Source of the DNA: Bacteroidales bacterium
GTDB taxonomy: Bacteria; Bacteroidota; Bacteroidia; Bacteroidales; F082
Reading direction: 5' to 3'
Length of the DNA stretch: 40,138 bases
Assembly (NCBI GenBank): GCA_013141455.1
Contig: JABFQW010000032.1
Location: 1-40,138 of the forward strand
This document shows, one piece after another, positions 34,229-40,138 of the stretch. The notes under the pieces are model-generated. The model made no database searches, was not told where the DNA came from, and saw nothing but the letters and a program-made list of their open reading frames with translations. The translations under genes and the position numbers were made by a program. The stretch's first letter is position 1; each line of letters starts with the position of its first letter.

Positions 34229-35371
34229 ATGAAGAAAATTGTAATGGTGCTTGCCCTGTTCATTGCAACCACGGCTGCAATGGCACAAAAAGCAGAACGT
34301 ACAAACGCTTTTATGTACAATAAAAATGGTCAGTACGATAAAGCCCGGGAATCGATTGATAAAGCGATTCTGAATGAAAAAACTATTCTTGATCCTAAAA
34401 CATGGATGTATAGAGGGATAATTTATCTGAATATAGTTTTTTCGGATCAATATAAAACTATCGACGCTGAAGCCTTACCCAAAAGCTTGGAGTCGTTCAA
34501 AAAAGCAATGGAACTTGATCCTGAAGACAAGGAGAATCAAATGCTTGATATCTTGCCCCGGATAAATGCGATAAGTCAACAATATTTTTCGATAGGGGTC
34601 GAAAAGTTTAATGCCCAGGATTTTGCTTTAGCTGCGGATCATTTCATAAAAGCTTACGATGTAGCCGGTTTAATCAAATCGGTCGATACCATGGCGATTG
34701 AAAATGCAGCGCTTGCTTCGTTACGAGGCGAAAACTATGCAAAAGCTATTGAATATTACGGAATTATGCAGGGTTTAGGAGTTGAAAAACCTGATATCTA
34801 TAAGAATATTGCCATGGCACAACGTAGCCTGGGTGATAATGAAGGAATGAAAAAAACGATAGAGGCAGGGCGGTTAAAATTTCCTGAAGATTCGGGTTTG
34901 TTACTTGAAGAAATAAACTCATATCTTGCTTTAGGTCAAGGCGCTAAGGTTGTTGATGATCTGAAAAACCTCGTTAGAATTGACTCGACGAATTACTCAA
35001 TATATTTTGTTTTGGGGACAATTTATGGTGATGATACCAAAACAGATATGTACCAGATGGATATGGCCGTTGAATATTATAAGAAAGCCATTGCGATTAA
35101 ACCTGATTACTTTGATGCCATATATAATTTGGGAGCATTGTATATCAACGAATCGAATAAGTTGCAAATGAAAGCAAACGATTTACCATTGACCGAGACG
35201 AAAAAATATGATGAAATTACTGAACAGGCCAATGTAATCATCAGAGCAGCGTTACCATATCTGGAAACCGCATACCAGATGGATCCTTCAAATCAGGAAA
35301 CTGTTATGGTTTTGAAATCGATATATACCCGTTTTAAGATGAATGACAAATTGGAATTGTTAAACAAATAG
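34229..35371 (+). CDS. Exported tetratricopeptide repeat protein
   Basis: A 380-residue protein with a signal peptide (MKKIVMVLALFIATTAAMAQ), followed by helical pairs with TPR spacing. Clear units are AFMYNKNGQYDKARESIDKAI, the FNAQDFALAADHFIKAYDVAG block, AIEYYGIMQGLGVEKPDIYKNIA, MAVEYYKKAIAIKPDYFDAIYNLGALYI and ALPYLETAYQMDPSN. It has no catalytic domain, so it probably acts as a periplasmic scaffold. A TPR protein directly after gyrA is a recurring Bacteroidota arrangement, but a functional link to gyrase is unlikely because the product is exported. A terminator hairpin follows. Confidence 0.9.
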   Translation: MKKIVMVLALFIATTAAMAQKAERTNAFMYNKNGQYDKARESIDKAILNEKTILDPKTWMYRGIIYLNIVFSDQYKTIDAEALPKSLESFKKAMELDPEDKENQMLDILPRINAISQQYFSIGVEKFNAQDFALAADHFIKAYDVAGLIKSVDTMAIENAALASLRGENYAKAIEYYGIMQGLGVEKPDIYKNIAMAQRSLGDNEGMKKTIEAGRLKFPEDSGLLLEEINSYLALGQGAKVVDDLKNLVRIDSTNYSIYFVLGTIYGDDTKTDMYQMDMAVEYYKKAIAIKPDYFDAIYNLGALYINESNKLQMKANDLPLTETKKYDEITEQANVIIRAALPYLETAYQMDPSNQETVMVLKSIYTRFKMNDKLELLNK

Positions 35372-35384
35372 GGGGTTAATGTAT

Positions 35385-35421
35385 ATAAGGCAGGATGGCA
35401 TTTTTATTCTGCCTTATTTTA
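35385..35421 (+). terminator. Putative intrinsic terminator after the gyrA-TPR unit
   Basis: ATAAGGCAG (35385-35393) pairs perfectly with CTGCCTTAT (35409-35417) around a 15-base loop, then TTTTAT. It starts 14 bases after the TPR stop. Confidence 0.7.
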
Positions 35422-35574
35422 TGAAATTGTAATTTAACATAATATAAATTATCTGAATATTAAATTGCTATATAGCTGACACTCAAAGACTCATAAATTT
35501 AAAAAATGGAGATGAATTACAATGGTGGAAAAAGTCGTTATGAAATAGAATATGGAAGTAGTAAGACTACGGAA

Positions 35575-36888
35575 TCATTTGATTGTTTTTCCATCCTGGT
35601 CAATTATATCAATAATTTGAACCAAAACAATTGTACTCCTGTTCTTTTTAATGATCGAAAATTCATAATCATCAACGGTGATTTTCTCTTTTACATTCGG
35701 GATTTTGCCGAATTTTAAAATCAGATAACCGGCAAGTGTATCATACTGTTCATCTTTTTCGATTGGACGCGGCAATAATTCATTAATATCATCTAATGCT
35801 GCAGATGCCTGAACCGTATAAGTTTTCTCCCCGACCTTTTCAACAAAAGGTATTTCATTATCATATTCGTCCTGAATTTCTCCAACCAACTCTTCCAGTA
35901 TATCTTCCATCGTGATAATCCCCTCGGTGCCACCATACTCATTTACAATGACTGCCATCTGCTGATGTTTGGTTTGAAACTCATTCAAAAGTTGACCAAT
36001 GCGCTTTGTGTCAGGTACATAAAGGATTGATCGCATGATGCTCCGAATATTAAAAGCTACATTCTTCCGGGTTGAAATGAGAATATCTTTCAAATAAACA
36101 ACACCTATAATATTATCCAGATTATTTTCGTAACAGGGTATTCGTGAGTAACTTTCAGCAATAACTTTATCAAACACGGCATCATCAATCTCATCAACAT
36201 CTATGGCAAAAACCTGGGTTCTGGGTACCATAATCTGTTTTACTGTCTGCTCCGAAAAATCAAATGCATTTCTTATAATCTTATATTCGGCGTCATCTAT
36301 TTTCCCACTCTTCTGACCTTGTTGAACCAAATATTTCAACTCTTCACTACTATGAACATCAATGCCTTGCGTTGTAGAAATGCCAATGAGTTTAAGAATA
36401 AAATTGGCTATGCTGTTTAATATCCAGATGACAGGTTTAAACAAAATAAAGAAAAACTGTAACGGATAAGCAATAAAAAGGGTCGTCTTTTCGGAACGCT
36501 GAATCGCGATTGATTTAGGCGCAAGTTCACCAAAAACGATATGCAAAATAGTTATTAAAACAAATGCAACGGGTAATGCTACCGTATGGGCAAGCTCCGG
36601 ATTAACTGCAAATCCCAATATATCCATCAATTTGATTATCATCTTTGAAACAACCGGTTCACCAATCCAGCCCAAACCAAGGCTGGCAATCGTTATGCCA
36701 AGCTGGGTTGCCGCGAGGTAGCCATCAAGATGTGAAACGATATGCTTCGAAAGAATGGCAATACGATCACCCTCTTTCACCTTTAGTTCGAGTTGCGAAG
36801 CCCTTACTTTGACAATCGCGAATTCGGCGGCAACAAAAAAACCATTTAATGAAACGAGTAAAAAAGTGATCAATATATCTAAAATCAT
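35575..36888 (-). CDS. CNNM/CorC (HlyC-like) membrane protein with CBS domains
   Basis: A 437-residue inner-membrane protein. The CNNM transmembrane domain (~1-190) has four hydrophobic segments and the FVAAEFAIVKVRASQLE and LGWIGEPVV patterns. A CBS pair (~200-335) carries VPRTQVFAIDVDE and the GGTEGIITMEDILEELVGEI segment typical of this family. A C-terminal CorC/HlyC domain (~350-430) holds LPRPIEKDEQYDTLAGYLI. Relatives are linked to Mg2+/Co2+ efflux. Many are labelled hemolysins from early work, a name that should not be taken literally. It stands alone, ending in antisense overlap with a short plus-strand frame that I do not accept as a gene. Confidence 0.92.
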   Translation of the reverse strand: MILDILITFLLVSLNGFFVAAEFAIVKVRASQLELKVKEGDRIAILSKHIVSHLDGYLAATQLGITIASLGLGWIGEPVVSKMIIKLMDILGFAVNPELAHTVALPVAFVLITILHIVFGELAPKSIAIQRSEKTTLFIAYPLQFFFILFKPVIWILNSIANFILKLIGISTTQGIDVHSSEELKYLVQQGQKSGKIDDAEYKIIRNAFDFSEQTVKQIMVPRTQVFAIDVDEIDDAVFDKVIAESYSRIPCYENNLDNIIGVVYLKDILISTRKNVAFNIRSIMRSILYVPDTKRIGQLLNEFQTKHQQMAVIVNEYGGTEGIITMEDILEELVGEIQDEYDNEIPFVEKVGEKTYTVQASAALDDINELLPRPIEKDEQYDTLAGYLILKFGKIPNVKEKITVDDYEFSIIKKNRSTIVLVQIIDIIDQDGKTIK

Positions 36889-37003
36889 GTTGATGTTTTA
36901 TAGCGTTCAGGCCGTAAAGTTATAAAAAATCAATCGCCGATAGCTAAAATGAACCAAAACCTGATGGTTTACTTTTCGGATAAGTATAATAAATAGCATT
37001 AGT

Positions 37004-37220
37004 GTCCGGTTAAAAATTGTCCATCAGGCGGAACGCATATTTGGTTTAACCCAGTCTGCGCCTGGCAGGCTCTACGAGGTATACTAAGATTGTGGCCTGA
37101 TTTTACTACAATACTAAATCTCCTACGGAGAATTTTCCGCGTAGCGGATAAAGTATTGTAGATCAATACAACCAAAATTCACTTTTCCGCGTAGCGGATA
37201 AACTTTTAATTTTACCGGAC
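37004..37220 (-). mobile_element. MITE-like element, copy B (217 bp)
   Basis: Copy B is in the opposite orientation to copy A (14304-14501). Apart from a 19-bp insertion with a GCCTGCCAGGC-type palindrome and about a dozen scattered differences, the two are the same. The ends are GTCCGGTTAAAA and TTTTACCGGAC. All internal hairpins of copy A are kept. Similarity extends a few bases outside (CATTARTGTCCGG on one side, CACTRTKGTCCGG on the other), so the true element may be slightly longer. Short A+T-rich gaps (36889-37003 and 37221-37287) hold nothing recognisable. Confidence 0.82.
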
Positions 37221-37287
37221 AATAGTGAATAAATAGAAGTAGTTAAATGCTTATCGACTGAAAAGAAATGAAAATACTATAAATGAG

Positions 37288-37343
37288 TTTAGATGAAAAT
37301 GCTTAGAATAATTAAATATTTTTCAAAGGCAATTTCATCTAAA
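37288..37343. repeat. Imperfect 15-bp inverted repeat downstream of msrA
   Basis: TTTAGATGAAAATGC and GCAATTTCATCTAAA pair at 14 of 15 positions around a 26-base A+T-rich loop, 16 bases past the msrA stop. There is no T-tract, so it may protect the mRNA 3' end or terminate weakly. Confidence 0.6.
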
Positions 37344-37358
37344 TCTTACTATATAACT

Positions 37359-37964
37359 CTATTTCAATATTTTATCTGAGAATATTTTTTCAAACTTTTC
37401 GAGTTTTGGTACAATCACAAATCGGCAATAACCCTGATTCATATTTTCATTGAAATAATTCTGATGATACGATTCGGCTTTGTAAAAAGGCTGAATCATT
37501 TCCACTTTCGTAACAATCGGATCAGGCCAAATTTTTTCAGTATTCAGCTCATCAATGAGTTGAAGCGCAATCTGCTGTTGTTCAGTTGAATGATAATAAA
37601 TAACAGACCGGTATTGCGTTCCCACATCTGCCCCCTGACGATTTAATGTTGTTGGATCATGGGTTTTAAAAAATACTTCAAGAATCTCAAATATACTGAT
37701 TTCCTGCGGATTAAATGTTAGCTGAATCACTTCGGCATGTCCTGTTTTACCTGAACAAACATCTTCATAGGTTGGATTTACCGATTGACCACCGCTATAA
37801 CCTGATTCAACCTTTATAACACCTTTTAACCTTTGAAATATCGCTTCATTACACCAGAAACAACCCGATCCCAACGTGATTTTTTCTTCATTTTTTATTT
37901 GACCCATAGCGCAACTATATGTTATTAAAGATGTTATGACAATAAGGATAATTTTAGTCTTCAA
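37359..37964 (-). CDS. msrA: Peptide-methionine (S)-S-oxide reductase, exported
   Basis: It repairs oxidised methionine, reducing the S-sulfoxide back to Met. It has 201 residues. The catalytic motif is Cys35 in GSGCFWCNEAIF, with a second Cys at 38. Other signatures are VESGYSGG, YEDVCSGKTGHAEVIQLTF, HDPTTLNRQGADVGTQYRSVIYY and KAESYHQNYF. An N-terminal hydrophobic stretch (~3-17) followed by TYSCAMGQ suggests export, perhaps as a lipoprotein at Cys18, although the lipobox is not canonical. The start must be TTG at 37964 if the signal is real; the next Met (residue 20) would give a cytosolic form. Confidence 0.94.
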   Translation of the reverse strand: MKTKIILIVITSLITYSCAMGQIKNEEKITLGSGCFWCNEAIFQRLKGVIKVESGYSGGQSVNPTYEDVCSGKTGHAEVIQLTFNPQEISIFEILEVFFKTHDPTTLNRQGADVGTQYRSVIYYHSTEQQQIALQLIDELNTEKIWPDPIVTKVEMIQPFYKAESYHQNYFNENMNQGYCRFVIVPKLEKFEKIFSDKILK

Positions 37965-38038
37965 TGTTTAGTAGTTTTATGTATAACAGTTTTAATGTTG
38001 ATTTGTTTTGAACATCACCGGGATATGCGATTTATTTT

Positions 38039-38046
38039 TAATTTTG
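38039..38046 (+). promoter_or_regulatory. Putative -7 box for the DUF3127-EamA-oxidoreductase-kdsA run
   Basis: TAATTTTG matches TAnnTTTG, 41 bases before the DUF3127 ATG. A TTTG lies upstream at 38007-38010, farther than the normal spacing. Confidence 0.4.
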
Positions 38047-38087
38047 TAAATCATTGAACACAAAAAAAATCAATAAACACATATTAT

Positions 38088-38456
38088 ATGTCAAACATCG
38101 AAGTTTCAGGAAAAGTCAATATGCTCGGGCAATTGCAAAGTGGTGAAGGAAAAAATGGCAGTTGGATCCGGCAGGATCTCATTATTGAGACTGATGACCA
38201 ATTTCCAAAGAAAATATGTCTTTCATGTTGGGGTGACAAAGCTACCGAAGCCAAGTCGTTTGCTACCGGTGAAAAAATAAAAGCCTCTGTCAATCTTGAA
38301 TCCAGAGAGTTTAATGGCCGGTGGTACACTGATGTGCGTGTATGGAAATTTGACAGAGTTGGTGGCAGCTCCGCTCCTGCCGGTCAGCCCACCACCCAAG
38401 CCTCTCCCTTAGACGATTATGCTTCACAGGATTCGGCCGGCGACCTTCCGTTTTAA
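38088..38456 (+). CDS. DUF3127 protein with SSB-like acidic C-terminal tip
   Basis: A 122-residue cytosolic protein. Residues ~1-88 are DUF3127: MSNIEVSGKVNMLGQLQSGE, then WIRQDLIIETDDQFPKKICL, a conserved CWGDKA and FNGRWYTDVRVWKF. The strand pattern fits an OB-like fold. A flexible Gly/Ser/Pro/Gln linker (~90-110) leads to the end SAGDLPF. This layout, with a disordered linker and an acidic-aromatic Pro-Phe end, mirrors the tail by which single-stranded DNA-binding proteins recruit partners. The family has no established function; a nucleic-acid role is inference. It is the first gene of a tight plus-strand run. Confidence 0.88.
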   Translation: MSNIEVSGKVNMLGQLQSGEGKNGSWIRQDLIIETDDQFPKKICLSCWGDKATEAKSFATGEKIKASVNLESREFNGRWYTDVRVWKFDRVGGSSAPAGQPTTQASPLDDYASQDSAGDLPF

Positions 38457-38467
38457 TTAATTACTGA

Positions 38468-39364
38468 TTGAAAAACAGAACCCCTGCCCTATTGGCTGTT
38501 TCAGCCGCAAATATCATTTACGGTTTGAATTATGTGATAGCCAAGGGAATTATGCCCGACTTCCTGCATCCACGGGCAATTATTTTCCTACGGGTATTTT
38601 TCGCAACCCTCGTGTTTTGGATAGTATCCTTGTTTTTGAAAAAAGATAAGGTTGAACCAAAGGATCTGAAATTACTGTTTATTGCATCGTTTTTTGGTAT
38701 TTCGTTGAATCAACTCATGTTTTTCGAAGGACTAAACTTATCTAATTCTATCAACGCCAGTATCTTATCGGTTGGTATTCCGATCGCTGTGTTGATCTTT
38801 TCCAGAATTATTCATAAGTTCCCAATTTCGATCAGCAAACTGATTGGAATGTCACTTGGGACCTTAGGTGCCGTTTATCTCATCCTGGGATATGGCAACA
38901 TTGATCTATCCGGGAAAGCCATGATTGGTAATATCTTCATCCTGATTAATGTCACGTCCTATTCTCTGTTTTTGGTTCTGATAAAACCTCTCACAGCAAA
39001 ATATCGTCCGATAACGATAATGAAATGGATTTTTTTATTTGGTTTTATCGTTGTTTTGCCGATCACGGTACCAAAAGTAATTCAGTCAGACTGGACAACT
39101 ATCCCTGTAAATATTTGGTTTTCAATTTTATATGTTATATTTTTCGCGACAATTCTGGCTTATCTGTTCAATAATTACTCGTTAACAAGGATGAGCGCTT
39201 TTACAAACAGTGCTTTTATTTACTCACAACCAGCAATCGCAACAATGACTGCAGTTTTCTTTGGTAAAGAGCAGATTCATATCCAGCAAATTGTTGCAGC
39301 AGTGCTTATCTTTGCAGGCGTTTATTTTGTTATTCGTCAAAGAAAAAAAGTCAATGAAATATAG
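38468..39364 (+). CDS. EamA/DMT-family transporter
   Basis: A 298-residue inner-membrane protein with ten predicted helices in two EamA repeats: AANIIYGLNYVIAKGIMPDF at the start, GISLNQLMFFEGLNLSNSINASILS closing the first repeat, and LTRMSAFTNSAFIYSQPAIATMTAV in the second. The start is TTG at 38468, 11 bases after the DUF3127 stop; it is needed to include the first helix. Substrate is unknown. Its end overlaps the next gene by 11 bases, a sign of co-translation. It is only loosely similar to the EamA gene at 11996-12916. Confidence 0.9.
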   Translation: MKNRTPALLAVSAANIIYGLNYVIAKGIMPDFLHPRAIIFLRVFFATLVFWIVSLFLKKDKVEPKDLKLLFIASFFGISLNQLMFFEGLNLSNSINASILSVGIPIAVLIFSRIIHKFPISISKLIGMSLGTLGAVYLILGYGNIDLSGKAMIGNIFILINVTSYSLFLVLIKPLTAKYRPITIMKWIFLFGFIVVLPITVPKVIQSDWTTIPVNIWFSILYVIFFATILAYLFNNYSLTRMSAFTNSAFIYSQPAIATMTAVFFGKEQIHIQQIVAAVLIFAGVYFVIRQRKKVNEI

Positions 39365-40022
39365 AGCAGTTATTGTCGGTGCTTCTGGCTTAGTCGGTCA
39401 TCATCTTCTCGAATTGTTATTACAAAACGATTCGTTTGTTGAAATCAGAAGCTTTTCGAGAAAGAAAATTGGTGTAAGTCATCCTAAGCTTCAACAATTT
39501 GAAGTTGATTTTGAACAGTTTGATCAGTATTCAGAATTATTTCAGGGTGACGTTGCATTTTGTTGTGTTGGAACAACAATTAAAATTGCCGGTTCGAAAG
39601 AAAAATTCAGAAGCGTTGATTACGAAATTCCTTGTAAAATGGCACAAATGGCCGTGAAAAATCGTATCGGGTCATTCATCGTGATTTCAAGTTTGGGTGC
39701 AAGTTCTAAATCGTCAAATTTTTATCTGAAAACCAAAGGTCAGATGCAGGACTTTATTGGTGGGCTCGATATTTCGCGTAAAGTCTTTATCCATCCCAGC
39801 CTGCTACTTGGTGAAAGACCAGAATACCGGACTGGCGAACGAATTGGTGAGATTGTATTACGCGCACTTGGGTTTTTACTTATCGGAAGCTTGAAAAAAT
39901 ACAAAGCGATACATGCAACTGAAGTAGCAAAAGCAATGGTAATGATCAGTCTGGATTTGAATATGAAGGGCATTATTCAATCGGATAAATTAAAAAAATT
40001 AGCATACGGATATAAGGCTTAA
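39354..40022 (+). CDS. NAD(P)-binding oxidoreductase, HTATIP2/atypical SDR type
   Basis: A 222-residue Rossmann protein starting MKYRAVIVGASGLVGHHLLE, with the GxxGxxG cofactor motif at ~9-15. FCCVGTTIKIAGSKEKFRSVDYEIP and VISSLGASSKSSNFYLKTKGQMQ follow; the latter carries Tyr and Lys as YLKTK. This pattern matches the HTATIP2/TIP30-like group of atypical SDRs. The ATG at 39354 overlaps the end of the EamA gene by 11 bases; earlier starts lie inside that gene. Substrate is unknown. It sits just before kdsA on the same strand. Confidence 0.88.
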   Translation: MKYRAVIVGASGLVGHHLLELLLQNDSFVEIRSFSRKKIGVSHPKLQQFEVDFEQFDQYSELFQGDVAFCCVGTTIKIAGSKEKFRSVDYEIPCKMAQMAVKNRIGSFIVISSLGASSKSSNFYLKTKGQMQDFIGGLDISRKVFIHPSLLLGERPEYRTGERIGEIVLRALGFLLIGSLKKYKAIHATEVAKAMVMISLDLNMKGIIQSDKLKKLAYGYKA

Positions 40023-40054
40023 TCCTTATTTAACTTTATTAATCAAGTAGTTAT

Positions 40055-40138
40055 ATGTATAAATCCATCGTAGATAAAATTTGGAATACCAGAGCTGACC
40101 GTTTTTTTTTAATGGCCGGTCCATGCGTCATTGAGAAT
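40055..40138 (+). CDS. kdsA: 3-deoxy-8-phosphooctulonate synthase, 5' part only
   Basis: The first 28 codons run to the window edge and read MYKSIVDKIWNTRADRFFLM then AGPCVIEN. The FFLxAGPCVIE segment is the start of the KDO8P synthase barrel, which condenses phosphoenolpyruvate with arabinose 5-phosphate to make KDO-8-phosphate for the lipopolysaccharide core. DAHP-type synthases share the fold, but the AGPCVIE wording favours KdsA. It lies 32 bases after the oxidoreductase, so it may be read from the same transcript. Confidence 0.82.
   Translation, partial: MYKSIVDKIWNTRADRFFLMAGPCVIEN

Noticed and set aside
35506-35718. A 70-codon plus-strand frame overlapping the CNNM gene end
   Set aside because: Two thirds is antisense to the CorC domain, and it has no family resemblance or clear promoter.
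1-40138. tRNA, rRNA, riboswitch or phage attachment sites
   Set aside because: I looked through the intergenic regions for cloverleaf-type folds, integrases and known riboswitch cores and saw none. This is by eye, so tRNAscan-SE and Infernal with Rfam would settle it.

Overview
The window looks like a chromosomal stretch from a Bacteroidota bacterium, probably Bacteroidales-like. This rests on several things. Many genes are preceded by a TAnnTTTG box, the Bacteroidota housekeeping -7 element, and have weak or no Shine-Dalgarno sequences. clpC and gyrA are divergent, with a TPR protein after gyrA. Other family hallmarks are a DUF3127 protein, a CAP-SPOR protein and porin-like beta-barrels ending signal peptides in GQ or AQ. 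No rRNA, tRNA, CRISPR array, transposase or phage gene was found.

Layout. 1-1064 is a long non-coding, repeat-rich stretch leading to sucD (TCA cycle). 1935-2563 holds heptamer repeats and a broken DUF2442 gene. 2564-10503 (minus) is a translationally coupled pair: a giant membrane-anchored alpha-2-macroglobulin and penicillin-binding protein 1C. 10504-12916 (minus) has another heptamer array, a CAP-SPOR secreted protein, a DUF2007 protein and an EamA transporter. 12917-14529 holds a structured repeat, an unusual SDR and a MITE-like element. 14530-21010 (minus) has an exported glutathione peroxidase, a class C beta-lactamase-like hydrolase, aat-guaD, and a class III aminotransferase followed by a gamma-glutamyltransferase-like protein. 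21181-24520 has an SDR (plus), a His-rich NicO-type metal transporter coupled to a beta-barrel (minus), and truA (plus). 24662-28645 carries two acyl-CoA dehydrogenases flanking an A+T-rich orphan envelope protein. 28855-35371 is the clpC / gyrA-TPR divergent block. 35575-37964 (minus) has a CNNM/CorC protein, a second MITE copy and an exported MsrA. 38088-40138 (plus) is a tight run: DUF3127, EamA transporter, NAD(P)-binding oxidoreductase, and the first 28 codons of kdsA.

The coding content is mostly core metabolism and envelope maintenance. The more unusual material is between genes. (i) A ~220-240 bp multibranched structured repeat occurs in two copies whose stems covary. (ii) A ~200 bp MITE-like element with terminal inverted repeats occurs in two opposite-facing copies. 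(iii) Degenerate 7-bp repeat arrays occur at four loci, resembling in form the heptamer STRRs of cyanobacteria. (iv) A 78-bp tandem repeat shares a hairpin with the second structured-repeat locus. (v) A DUF2442 pseudogene has an internal stop, and its 3' end runs into a heptamer array. I see no complete new defence or biosynthetic system. The covarying repeat is the best candidate for something undescribed.
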